Origin: a bacterium
Lineage (GTDB): Bacteria; Bacteroidota; Ignavibacteria; Ignavibacteriales; Ignavibacteriaceae
NCBI GenBank assembly: GCA_016716565.1
Contig: JADJWC010000001.1
Location: 124,001-188,000, forward strand
Reading direction: 5' to 3'
DNA length: 64,000 bases
Shown: positions 24,609 to 33,105 of the stretch, piece after piece
Layout: each line of letters starts with the position of its first letter
Position numbering within the stretch: the stretch's first letter is position 1
Notes under the pieces: model-generated
Seen by the model: the letters and a program-made list of their open reading frames with translations, nothing else
Told to the model about the DNA's origin: nothing
Databases searched by the model: none
Program-made: the position numbers and the translations under genes

Positions 24609-25694
24609 ATGAAAAAACTGAATATTGTTTTCATCTTAACCATAGTGCTAACCGTTTTTCTTTCTGTAGCCACGAATTCACAAATTGATTCGGTAATCAT
24701 ATCAAAAATAGATTCGCTTATAAAGTATAACGAAACTCTTGAGCACAGGCTCGATGTTCTTCAAAAAAATATTGACGATGTTTTGTGGTTCGAAAGAGTG
24801 GGTGATGTTGCATTCATTGATAAAGTATTTATGACCGGTCCGCCGAAATGGAAAGAAACTGATACAACTGATCCTGCGTTTGGTAATCCAGTTAAGTTCT
24901 GGTCGTATGTTTTCATTCCGAAGGATATTGATTACAATAAAAAATATCCATTGATAGTCCTTCCGCATGGTGGTGTGCACGCTGATTTTACAACTTACCA
25001 CACTCATATAATTAAAGAGCTGATGTATCAGCAATACATAGTTGTTGCGGCAGAGTACCGCGGAAGCACCGGCTATGGCAAATCACATTTTGAAAAAATT
25101 GATTACGGCGGAAGAGAAGTTGAAGATGTTGATTCGAGCAGAAAGTTTATGCTTGATAATTATGAATTTGTTGATCCGGAGAGAGTCGGCATTGTTGGAT
25201 GGAGTCACGGCGGATTAATCACGCTGATGAGCATCTTCGATTATCCTGAAAAATATAAAGTTGCTTTTGCCGGAGTTCCCGTAAGCGATTTGATAACTCG
25301 TTTAAATTATATGGATGAAGATTACAGGAAATTATATTCTGCAGATTACCACATCGGACAGAAAGTTGAAGAAAATCCTGAAGAATATAAAAGAAGATCT
25401 CCGGTTCACAATGCATATAAACTTCAAACTCCGCTGCTTATTCACACAAACACAAACGATGAAGATGTACGAGTAGTTGAAGTTAAAATGCTGATCGATA
25501 CACTCAAATCTTTAAACAAAGATTTTCAGTATGAAGTGTTTGAAGAATTGCCCGGCGGACATTCATTCGACAGACAGGATACAAAACTGGCAGTATCAAT
25601 CCGATTGAAGATCTATAAATTCATCGAAAAGTATCTTAATCCGCCAAGAACTTTTAACAGTGTTGAAGAAATTAGAAAATCTGCTTACAGGTAG
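24609..25694 (+). CDS. Exported S9-type (prolyl oligopeptidase-like) serine hydrolase
   Basis: A 361-residue alpha/beta hydrolase with a signal peptide (ending ATNSQ). There is no beta-propeller; the protein consists of the C-terminal catalytic domain type of family S9. YPLIVLPHGGVHADF provides the oxyanion region, GWSHGG contains nucleophile S199, the acid is D286 in NTNDEDVRVVE, and H318 is in PGGHSFDRQD. AAEYRGSTGYGKSHFE is typical of S9 enzymes. A peptidase or esterase role is possible. Monocistronic. Confidence 0.85.
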   Translation: MKKLNIVFILTIVLTVFLSVATNSQIDSVIISKIDSLIKYNETLEHRLDVLQKNIDDVLWFERVGDVAFIDKVFMTGPPKWKETDTTDPAFGNPVKFWSYVFIPKDIDYNKKYPLIVLPHGGVHADFTTYHTHIIKELMYQQYIVVAAEYRGSTGYGKSHFEKIDYGGREVEDVDSSRKFMLDNYEFVDPERVGIVGWSHGGLITLMSIFDYPEKYKVAFAGVPVSDLITRLNYMDEDYRKLYSADYHIGQKVEENPEEYKRRSPVHNAYKLQTPLLIHTNTNDEDVRVVEVKMLIDTLKSLNKDFQYEVFEELPGGHSFDRQDTKLAVSIRLKIYKFIEKYLNPPRTFNSVEEIRKSAYR

Positions 25695-25933
25695 ACAAAT
25701 TTGACCGGTTACTTGCTATCTGTTAAATAATCGCTGAATTGCGGGTTTCTGGGTGACAAGTTTGTCATCAGGGTTATCCATTATTAATTGATTCCGTTTT
25801 TTCCTCTTTCATTTTTACCTGTTCGTTCCAATAAATTCCTCGAAATTGCTACTTTTTGATATATATCATTGAAAATTAAAGGAATAATATTTGTGAAAAT
25901 CAGAATAAACAATTTTTATAAAATCAATAAACA

Positions 25934-26305
25934 ATGGTAAGATTCCTCGCAATAATAATTCTAATCGCTGGTGTTGGTGGCGGCATTTATTATCTTCTCT
26001 CGATGGAAAAGACGGAGGACATTAAAGTCACAGGTAAGCTTCAGATCTCCCAGCAGCCGGGAAAATATGTGCAAGCATCCGAAGGTTCGGGCGAATCTTA
26101 TTTTGCTGTAGTTGAGGGGAAGATACGCAACAATCTCGGCAAGCCGATAAAAAATGTTTTTATTAAGTATATGATTGCCGGGGAAGAAACAAGTGCAACC
26201 GTTTTTGATTTGGCTCCTGGTCAGGAGATGAAATTCAACACGCGGGGTGTTAGCACTACTGCCTCACATCCTGAATATGACTTTATCGGTATATACTACG
26301 ATTAG
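25934..26305 (+). CDS. Membrane-anchored hypothetical protein with an FxLYD-like beta domain
   Basis: A 123-residue protein with one N-terminal membrane anchor (residues 4-22) and an extracytoplasmic beta-sandwich: YFAVVEGKIRNNLGKPIKNV, FIKYMIAGEE, FDLAPGQEMKFNTRG. The pattern VEGxIRNNxGKPIxNVxI resembles FxLYD/DUF3426-like domains. Function unknown; single gene downstream of a 239-bp gap in which I see nothing but AT-rich sequence. Confidence 0.6.
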   Translation: MVRFLAIIILIAGVGGGIYYLLSMEKTEDIKVTGKLQISQQPGKYVQASEGSGESYFAVVEGKIRNNLGKPIKNVFIKYMIAGEETSATVFDLAPGQEMKFNTRGVSTTASHPEYDFIGIYYD

Positions 26306-26402
26306 TAAATCCTTACTCATCAGTTTTCCACTCTTAAGCAAAACGACTTAATTACTCTGCCTGGTTTTTCAAATTCGGAAAGGAAATTTTCCGATAAGAA
26401 AA

Positions 26403-27350
26403 TTAGTTGTATTTGTTTTCGCGGATAGCTTCTAATTCCATTCTCAACTGTTTTGTATTCTTCACTACAATAGCACCCATATTATCTAACACATCCAGAT
26501 AACCTTCAGCAGCTCTGCCGCCAACAACCATATTAACTCCCTGCGGTAAAATCTGGTAAAGCTTTTTTAGTTCAACTTTTAAATGTGGATCGTCGTTTGG
26601 ATAAACAATGCTTAATGCAACAACTCTCGCTTCCAGATGAGATACGACCGCAGCAATCTCTTCCGCGGGTAAACCAGATCCAAGATAAATAACTTTCCAT
26701 CCCGATGAAGCGGCAACAACTCCGGCAATTAATGCTCCTAGCTCATGTTCCTGGCCTAAAGGTGTTGCTGAAATAATCACGGGTGCCGAGCTGCCAATAG
26801 AATAAGATTCGAGCAAATTAAAAAGGAATGAGCGAACAACTGAAGAAGCAAGATGTTCGTTAGCAACTCTTATTTCACCTTCGTGCCAGAGATCGCCAAC
26901 TTTATAGACAAGAGGAATTACAAGCTGTTCTATTAATATTGGTTGAGTTAATCTGGCAGAAGCATTCAATAAAATTGATTCCAGCTTTTTCGCATTGTAA
27001 TTTTTGATTGCCTCTAAACACTCATTAAATATTTCATCAATATTTGTATCTGTTGCTGCAGATGAAAAACCATTTCGGTTTTCTATTACGCTTAGTCCCT
27101 CTTTAGAGAGAAGATTCTTCAACTCCGGCAAAGACAAATTTGCGATCCCGCCGATGTGGTGCCCCAGATGTAAAGCATCATTGAGCAATTTTAGTTTTTC
27201 TATGTCCTCTTCAGAATAGAGACGGCGATTGGTGTCCGTTCTGTCCGGTTCGACGACGTTATATCTCTTTTCCCAGGCTCTGATAACATGCACACTAAGC
27301 CCGGTCATTTGACTGACCACCTTTATAGGGTATTTATAGTTATTTGTCAT
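26403..27350 (-). CDS. carH: MerR-family regulator with B12-binding photoreceptor domain (CarH/LitR type)
   Basis: A 315-residue regulator: MerR winged helix (YPIKVVSQMTGLSVHVIRAW, RRLYSEEDIEKLKLL), a four-helix cobalamin cap (about 105-185) and a Rossmann B12 domain (about 190-310, VGGRAAEGYL near its end). All residues known to matter in Thermus CarH have counterparts: W155-H156 and E165-H166 in LWHEGEIRVANEHLASS, and the lower-ligand H202 in GQEHELG. It is thus predicted to bind adenosylcobalamin, repress in the dark and release DNA in light. The upstream ATG at 27455 would add 35 AT-rich codons; the ATG at 27350 places the MerR helix at the usual position. It is divergent from the ECF sigma gene of the carotenoid locus. 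Confidence 0.88.
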   Translation of the reverse strand: MTNNYKYPIKVVSQMTGLSVHVIRAWEKRYNVVEPDRTDTNRRLYSEEDIEKLKLLNDALHLGHHIGGIANLSLPELKNLLSKEGLSVIENRNGFSSAATDTNIDEIFNECLEAIKNYNAKKLESILLNASARLTQPILIEQLVIPLVYKVGDLWHEGEIRVANEHLASSVVRSFLFNLLESYSIGSSAPVIISATPLGQEHELGALIAGVVAASSGWKVIYLGSGLPAEEIAAVVSHLEARVVALSIVYPNDDPHLKVELKKLYQILPQGVNMVVGGRAAEGYLDVLDNMGAIVVKNTKQLRMELEAIRENKYN

Positions 27351-27366
27351 ATTCAAAATTACGAAA

Positions 27367-27384
27367 TGTCTAATTTTTGTCCAA
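27367..27384 (-). promoter_or_regulatory. Two 11-bp direct repeats upstream of the CarH-type gene
   Basis: On the minus strand TTGGACAAAAA is directly followed by TTAGACATTTC, so the GACA cores are 11 bp apart. This is the spacing expected of CarH-type operators. It lies 17-34 bp upstream of the proposed start codon at 27350 and may be an autoregulatory site. Confidence 0.5.
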
Positions 27385-27487
27385 ATTAACAGATTTATTA
27401 ATAAAATATTTCTAAATTCACTCATTTCAACAAATTTGCCGATTTTTAGTTCCAAATTAGCTATTTATAATTTATGTACATAAAAGA

Positions 27488-27537
27488 CTTGACAAATATT
27501 AGACAATATATTATATTTGTCTAAAAAATTTAGACAA
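27488..27537 (+). promoter_or_regulatory. Promoter of the sigma-factor gene with overlapping GACA direct repeats
   Basis: TTGACA (27489-27494), 17-bp spacer and TATATT (27512-27517) form a near-consensus housekeeping promoter. CTTGACAAATA (27488-27498) and TTAGACAATAT (27499-27509) are adjacent 11-bp direct repeats covering the -35 box. TTGTCTAA (27517-27524) makes an inverted repeat with TTAGACAA (27499-27506), and a further TTAGACAA lies at 27530-27537. A CarH-type repressor bound here would block RNA polymerase. Confidence 0.68.
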
Positions 27538-27565
27538 TTTATAAACACGCTAAAAAGAGGATAAA

Positions 27566-28156
27566 ATGAACAACTTAAAAAATAATGAAGACAGCATATT
27601 TGTCAGCAACTTTAAAGATGAAGAGTTTATTCGCGAAGCAATGCCACACGAAAACGCATTATATAACTATGCACTCAAAATAGCAGGGAACTCAGATGAT
27701 GCACAGGACCTGGTTCAGGAAACTTACTACAAGGCTTACAGACACTTTGATAAATTCCAGATAGGGACCAACAGCAAAGCTTGGATGTTCATGATTCTGA
27801 AAAACTCATTTATTAATGACTACAGAAAATCCAAGCGCGAGCCTTACAAATTAGATTACGAGCAGATACAAAACTTTTACGAGAACGTGAAATCAGATCG
27901 TGCCGAAGAAAATAATTTGGATAAAGAATTTTACAATGATCTTTTAGATGATGAACTTACTGCGGCAATTGACCAGTTACCGACCAAAATGAGGGAAGTG
28001 TTTCTTCTTTGTGATCTGGATGGAAACAGCTATGAAGAAACAGCTGAACTTGTTGGTTGTCCGGTTGGAACAGTAAGATCAAGATTGCATCGTGCGCGGC
28101 ACATGCTTCAGGAAACATTAATGGACTACGCTAAAGACAAAGGCTTCTTAAACTAA
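27566..28156 (+). CDS. ECF-family RNA polymerase sigma factor
   Basis: A 196-residue sigma-70-family factor. Region 2: LYNYALKIAGNSDDAQDLVQ, ETYYKAYRHFDKF, SKAWMFMILKNSFINDYRKS. Region 4: AIDQLPTKMREVFLLCDLDG, NSYEETAELVGCPVGTVRS, RLHRARHMLQ. No anti-sigma gene is adjacent; instead it is divergent from the CarH-type regulator and upstream of the carotenoid genes. This resembles the LitR-LitS arrangement of light-induced carotenogenesis in Streptomyces (from memory). It probably drives the downstream genes and perhaps a wider photo-oxidative regulon. The promoter is at 27488-27537. Confidence 0.9.
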   Translation: MNNLKNNEDSIFVSNFKDEEFIREAMPHENALYNYALKIAGNSDDAQDLVQETYYKAYRHFDKFQIGTNSKAWMFMILKNSFINDYRKSKREPYKLDYEQIQNFYENVKSDRAEENNLDKEFYNDLLDDELTAAIDQLPTKMREVFLLCDLDGNSYEETAELVGCPVGTVRSRLHRARHMLQETLMDYAKDKGFLN

Positions 28157-28185
28157 TTTAATACCATAAATCAAGGAGATATAAA

Positions 28186-29913
28186 ATGAAAACTATCAAA
28201 ATTCTATTAACGACAATTTTATTAATCGGGATAAATTTCACATTTGCTCAAACTGCAAGACTGCAGGTTATACACAACGCTGCGGACCCCGGAGCTGTTG
28301 CGGTTGACATATATTTAAATGGCTCTATACTTCTGGACAACTTTGGCTTCAGAGAAGCGACCCCCTTTGTCGATGCACCAGCCGGGACACCAATAAACAT
28401 AGGTGTTGCTGGTCCAAATAGCACGTCTGCTGCAGACACTATTAAAAACTTCAATGTAACTTTGGCTGCAAATGAAACCTATGTTGCTATTGCAAATGGT
28501 GTTTTAGATCCGAATTCTTTTGCTTCAAATCCGGATGGACGCAGCACCGCTTTTACATTATTCATTAAGGCAATGGCAAGAGAAAATGGAACAAGTTCTG
28601 ATGTCGACTTTTTTGTATTGCATGGATCCACAGATGCACCGACAGTTGATGTTTTAGCTAGAAGAGTTGCTGCTCTCGTCGACAATGCCGGCTATGGAGA
28701 TATTACAAATTATATTACCGTTCCTGCTGCATCTTATATTTTAGATGTTACACCGGGCGACGACAATTCGGCAATTGTCGCTTCATTCGAAGCTGACTTA
28801 AGCGGCCTGGGTGGTGGTGCTGCAGTTGTTTTTGCTTCTGGTTTCCTGAATCCAATGCAAAATCAGGATGGAGAAGCATTCGGAATATTTGTTGCATTAC
28901 CAAATGGAACTGTTGTTGAATTTCCTTCTGTTCAGCTTTCACGATTGCAGGTAATACACAATGCTGCTGATGTCGCTGCTGAAAATGTTGATATATATTT
29001 AAATGGCAGTTTATTATTGAATGACTTTGCTTTCAGAACTGCTACACCTTTCATTGATGCACCTGCAAATGTTGATTTAAATATCGGAATTGCTCCACCT
29101 AACAGTACTTCTGTTGATGATACCTTGGCAAACTTTACTGCTAATCTTGTTAACGGTGAAACTTACGTTCTAATTGCTAATGGTGTTTTGGACCCTAACT
29201 CTTACGCGGCTAACCCTGATGGAAGAAATATTTCATTTACACTTTTTGCAAACACTGATGCTCGTGAAAGTGCTAATAGTGGAAACGTTGACTTTTTTGT
29301 AATTCATGGTTCAACCGACGCTCCAACTGTTGATGTTATTGCAAGAGGTGTTGCTACGTTAGTAGATAACGCTGCTTATGGTGATATCACTGGTTATATT
29401 TCTGTTCCACCAGGAAATTACACATTAGATTTGACCTTAGCTGATGGAATAACTTTAGTACAATCATATTGGGCAGATCTCAGAACTCTCGGTGGCGGAA
29501 GTGCTGTTGTATTTGCTTCCGGATTTCTAGATCCTTCAGCTAACCAGAATGGTGAAGCTTTCGGAATTTTCTTTGCGCTTGCTGATGGAACTGTTGGTCA
29601 ATTTCCTGAAGGAGTTGCAAGCGTAGAAAATATTTCTGGAGTAACTCCGGATAACTATACTCTTGCACAGAATTATCCAAATCCGTTTAACCCGAGCACA
29701 ACCATCAATTTTACAATTCCGAATAGTGAATTTGTAACGTTGAAAGTATTCAATATACTTGGAAGCGAAGTTGCTACTTTGGTCAATGAAAATTTAACTG
29801 CGGGTGCTTACAGATTTAGCTTTGAAGCGCAGAACCTGGCTTCCGGTGTTTATCTCTACGAGTTGACCGCTGGTAGCTTTAGAGAAATCAAAAAAATGAA
29901 TCTTCTTAAATAA
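28186..29913 (+). CDS. T9SS-exported protein with tandem DUF4397 repeats
   Basis: A 575-residue exported protein. Signal peptide to about residue 22 (INFTFAQ). Two copies of a unit of about 225 residues follow, each starting with RLQVIHNAAD and containing VDIYLNGS, LNIGIAPPNST or the like, VDFFVLHGSTDAPTVDV and VVFASGF; each unit is itself two DUF4397 domains, so four in all. A T9SS sorting domain closes the protein: LAQNYPNPFNPSTTINFTI, LKVFNILGSEVATLVNE. It lies 29 bp after the sigma gene and about 200 bp before crtI, so it is probably co-regulated with carotenoid synthesis. The role of DUF4397 is not known; a secreted or surface-attached structural protein is plausible. Confidence 0.85.
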   Translation: MKTIKILLTTILLIGINFTFAQTARLQVIHNAADPGAVAVDIYLNGSILLDNFGFREATPFVDAPAGTPINIGVAGPNSTSAADTIKNFNVTLAANETYVAIANGVLDPNSFASNPDGRSTAFTLFIKAMARENGTSSDVDFFVLHGSTDAPTVDVLARRVAALVDNAGYGDITNYITVPAASYILDVTPGDDNSAIVASFEADLSGLGGGAAVVFASGFLNPMQNQDGEAFGIFVALPNGTVVEFPSVQLSRLQVIHNAADVAAENVDIYLNGSLLLNDFAFRTATPFIDAPANVDLNIGIAPPNSTSVDDTLANFTANLVNGETYVLIANGVLDPNSYAANPDGRNISFTLFANTDARESANSGNVDFFVIHGSTDAPTVDVIARGVATLVDNAAYGDITGYISVPPGNYTLDLTLADGITLVQSYWADLRTLGGGSAVVFASGFLDPSANQNGEAFGIFFALADGTVGQFPEGVASVENISGVTPDNYTLAQNYPNPFNPSTTINFTIPNSEFVTLKVFNILGSEVATLVNENLTAGAYRFSFEAQNLASGVYLYELTAGSFREIKKMNLLK

Positions 29914-30110
29914 ATAATAAAAAAAGTAATGAGGATAACTGCCTGTAATAAAAGTTCTGATGTTCAAATGTTAACCAAGACACGTAATTTATACGCAGAC
30001 ATTTTTGAAACTAATTCGCAGGTAGTATCCTCATTTAATATAAATTTAACAGAATCTAATTTTGGAAAACATTATCTTATATCAACCTCATCAGTCGTAA
30101 AATTTATAAA

Positions 30111-31592
30111 ATGAAAAGCGTAGTTATCATAGGATCCGGTCTCGGTGGTTTGTCAACCGCTTTAAGACTTTCTCATAAGGGTTACGACGTAACCATTCTT
30201 GAGAAGCATTCAATTCCTGGTGGAAGATTAAACATAATCGAGCAGGATGGTTTTCGCTTTGATATGGGTCCGTCTTTTATGAGTATGACTTATGAGCTTG
30301 ATGAATTATTTAAAAGTGTTGATATGAAAGTTCCTATTGAGCTTGAAGAGCTCGAACCGCTATACCAGGTATTTTTTGAAGGACAAGAAAAACCACGACT
30401 CATTTACAAAGATTTACCGAAACTTGGTGAAGAGTTTAAAGATATTGAACCAAACCTTGAAGAGAATGCAAAGAAATATCTTGAACGTGCAGGACAATTC
30501 TTTCACGATACGGTTGATAAAGTTGTAAAATCCAATTTTGAAAACAAGCTTGATTACGTTTTGAAACTGACACGTGTTCCTTTGAAGCATCTTCCATATC
30601 TTCAGAGAAATATGTGGGTAGAAGTCGAAAAACATTTTACATCCGAAGAAGTTAAGGTGATATTCTCGCTTGTTGCTTTCTTTCTTGGTTCAACTCCATT
30701 TCAGACGCCGGCAATTTATTCTCTGCTCAACTACACAGAGATGAAACACAACGGATACTGGAAAGTTAAAGGCGGAATGTATCGTCTTGTTGAAGAGCTG
30801 GTAAAGATATTAAATGAAAAAGGAGTGAAGATAGTTTATAATACAGAGATAGTAAGTGTTGGCGACAATAACGGCAAGCTGTATGAATTGATTGATCAGA
30901 ATGGGAAGAAATGGAGCGCTGATATTTTCATTTCAAATTCTGATGCGGCTTCTTTCAGAGGAAAAATATTGAATCGCGAAAAATTCAGTGAAGAAAAACT
31001 TGACCAGATGCATTGGACACTTGCGCCTTTCACAATATATCTCGGTGTGAAAGGAAAGATAGACAAGCTTACTCATCACAATTATTTTCTCGGAAGCAAT
31101 TTCAGAGGATATGCTGATACGATTTTCACTTCTTCGATTAGTCCGCAGAAACCGTATTACTATGTAAATGCGCTTTCAAAATCAGAAGCGAGCTGTGCAC
31201 CGGAAGGATGCGAAAACCTATTCATTCTTTGTCCGGTTCCTGATCTTCGCTACAAAAAATCGTGGGAAGACAAAGAAGAGCTTGCACAAAATATTATCGA
31301 CGATCTTTCAAACAGAGTTGGCTTTGATATTCAGAGCAACATCATAACTAAAAAAATATTAGCTCCCGATGACTGGGCAAAAATGCTCAATCTTTATAAA
31401 GGATCGGGACTCGGTCTTGCACACGACATAAATCAGGTTGGTGCGTTCAGACCAAAAAATAAAGACGAAAAACTTTCAAACTTATATTATGTTGGCGCAT
31501 CGACAACGCCCGGGACTGGTTTACCAATGGTTATCATTAGTTCAAAATTAGTAACGGAGAGGATAGAAAATGACTTTTCAACATTACACTAA
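30111..31592 (+). CDS. crtI: Phytoene desaturase (CrtI type)
   Basis: A 493-residue FAD-dependent carotenoid desaturase. N-terminal dinucleotide fold VVIIGSGLGGLSTALRLSHK with TILEKHSIPGGRLN, then FDMGPSFMSM typical of CrtI, and the C-terminal FAD signature LYYVGASTTPGTGLPMVIIS. It converts phytoene to lycopene (or neurosporene). It is the first of six genes with overlapping or abutting ends; its 3' end overlaps crtB by 23 bp. About 200 bp upstream separate it from the DUF4397 gene; no convincing promoter was identified there. Confidence 0.93.
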   Translation: MKSVVIIGSGLGGLSTALRLSHKGYDVTILEKHSIPGGRLNIIEQDGFRFDMGPSFMSMTYELDELFKSVDMKVPIELEELEPLYQVFFEGQEKPRLIYKDLPKLGEEFKDIEPNLEENAKKYLERAGQFFHDTVDKVVKSNFENKLDYVLKLTRVPLKHLPYLQRNMWVEVEKHFTSEEVKVIFSLVAFFLGSTPFQTPAIYSLLNYTEMKHNGYWKVKGGMYRLVEELVKILNEKGVKIVYNTEIVSVGDNNGKLYELIDQNGKKWSADIFISNSDAASFRGKILNREKFSEEKLDQMHWTLAPFTIYLGVKGKIDKLTHHNYFLGSNFRGYADTIFTSSISPQKPYYYVNALSKSEASCAPEGCENLFILCPVPDLRYKKSWEDKEELAQNIIDDLSNRVGFDIQSNIITKKILAPDDWAKMLNLYKGSGLGLAHDINQVGAFRPKNKDEKLSNLYYVGASTTPGTGLPMVIISSKLVTERIENDFSTLH

Positions 31593-32415
31593 TACCAGCT
31601 ACAAGCTGAGTAAAAAATTAACTACTGCTTACAGCACTTCTTTCAGTCTCGGGATAAAGGTTTTTAAACCGGAATATCGAGATCCCATTTTTGCTATCTA
31701 CGGATTCGTCCGTGTTGCCGATGAAATTGTTGATACTTTTCATTCATACGACAAAGAATATCTGCTTGAAAAATTTACAAACGATACATGGGAAGCAATA
31801 AACACCGGTGTTTCCACAAACCCTGTTTTACATTCATTCCAGAAGGTTGTTAACGACTATAGAGTTGACCGCAAGCTGATTTCTGCTTTCCTGAAAAGCA
31901 TGGAGATGGATCTTTCTCGCTCTTCATACAACAGGGAAAATTATGATGAATACATTTACGGCTCAGCGGAAGTTGTTGGCTTGATGTGTCTTAAAGTTTT
32001 TGTTGACGGCGATGAAAAGAAATACAAAGAGCTTGAACATTCAGCGCGAATGCTTGGCGCTGCATTTCAGAAAGTGAACTTCCTGAGAGATATCCAGAGT
32101 GATATTAATGACAGGGGAAGAATTTATCTGCCCGGCGTTCATCACATTGATTACATTGATGACCACAACAAAGCCATGCTTGAAAAGGAAGTTGAAGCTG
32201 AATTTAAAGAAGCATTCCACGGAATAATCCATCTCCCGATTGCAGTAAAGCTCGGAGTTTATTCGGCTTATCTTTATTACCTGATGCTCTTCAAAAAAAT
32301 TAAGCGGCTGGATGTTGAGCAGTTAAGAAGAAAGCGTGTAAGAATTTCTAACCTGTATAAATTTTACCTGCTGATAAAATCTTATTTTGAAGTAAAGGTT
32401 TTAAAGTCCACTTAG
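31570..32415 (+). CDS. crtB: Phytoene synthase
   Basis: A 281-residue squalene/phytoene synthase-family protein that condenses two geranylgeranyl diphosphates. The first aspartate-rich motif is in GFVRVADEIVDTF (DEIVD), and the second is in GAAFQKVNFLRDIQSDINDR (DIQSD), followed by GRIYLPG. TAYSTSFSLG at the N-terminus is typical. It overlaps the end of crtI by 23 bp, consistent with translational coupling. A squalene synthase role is unlikely given the neighbours. Confidence 0.93.
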   Translation: MTFQHYTNTSYKLSKKLTTAYSTSFSLGIKVFKPEYRDPIFAIYGFVRVADEIVDTFHSYDKEYLLEKFTNDTWEAINTGVSTNPVLHSFQKVVNDYRVDRKLISAFLKSMEMDLSRSSYNRENYDEYIYGSAEVVGLMCLKVFVDGDEKKYKELEHSARMLGAAFQKVNFLRDIQSDINDRGRIYLPGVHHIDYIDDHNKAMLEKEVEAEFKEAFHGIIHLPIAVKLGVYSAYLYYLMLFKKIKRLDVEQLRRKRVRISNLYKFYLLIKSYFEVKVLKST

Positions 32416-33105
32416 TTGAGCATCGAGTATCTAATATTTAACGCTATCGTTATCAGCGGTCCGGCATTTTTCGGCTCGCTAAAGTGCTGTTATGTCTGGA
32501 ATCATCTGAAGACAATGTTAATTGCAATTGTCATCCCTGCAATTCCCTTTCTTATTTGGGATGCACTTGTTGCCGGCACTCACTGGCATTTTAACTCTGA
32601 ATATGTATCGGGAATAAAAATTATAAATCTTCCCATTGAAGAAATTTTATTCTTCATTACCGTTCCGTTCGCCTGCCTGTTCACGTGGGAAATGATAATC
32701 AGAAGAGCTAAAGAAAAACAAATTGATCTGCAATGGCTTAGACTGCTTCTTTATCTTGCTCTGCCTGCTGGAATTTATTTCTTCTCAATAGGAAAACAGT
32801 ACACAGGATTAACTCTATCTTTCATATTTCTTGCGAACCTTGTTGATCAGTTTCTGAAAACAAATCTGCTTTTCGATAAACGATTCTATTTTTACCTTCT
32901 GCTTATCGTTATTTTTACATTGATCTTTAACGGCTATTTAACGTGGCGTCCGGTTGTTACATACGGAGTTGAGTATCAGCTTGATTTCAGAATTATCACT
33001 ATTCCGGTTGAAGATTTTTTCTATGGAATATCTTTGCTGTGGATGAACACGAGTCTTTATAAATATTTACTAAGAAAAAACGGTATTATAAATGTTAACA
33101 AATAA
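32416..33105 (+). CDS. Lycopene cyclase, fused CrtYcd-type membrane protein
   Basis: A 229-residue protein with about seven hydrophobic helices in two homologous halves. Each half has the acidic motif of the heterodimeric-type lycopene cyclases: NLPIEEILFFITVPF (E75, E76) and TIPVEDFFYGISLL. This corresponds to a natural fusion of CrtYc and CrtYd as in archaea and some Bacteroidota. It closes the rings of lycopene, giving beta-carotene. It starts with TTG immediately after the crtB TAG, and its 3' end overlaps the Rieske gene by 14 bp. Confidence 0.85.
   Translation: MSIEYLIFNAIVISGPAFFGSLKCCYVWNHLKTMLIAIVIPAIPFLIWDALVAGTHWHFNSEYVSGIKIINLPIEEILFFITVPFACLFTWEMIIRRAKEKQIDLQWLRLLLYLALPAGIYFFSIGKQYTGLTLSFIFLANLVDQFLKTNLLFDKRFYFYLLLIVIFTLIFNGYLTWRPVVTYGVEYQLDFRIITIPVEDFFYGISLLWMNTSLYKYLLRKNGIINVNK

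Noticed and set aside
27351..27455. Longer N-terminus for the CarH-type regulator
   Set aside because: The extra 35 codons are AT-rich, unlike MerR proteins, and contain the 11-bp repeats that look like an operator.
29929..30114. A 61-codon frame between the DUF4397 gene and crtI
   Set aside because: No ribosome-binding site, unconvincing composition, and it ends over the crtI start. The stretch is better read as a leader region.
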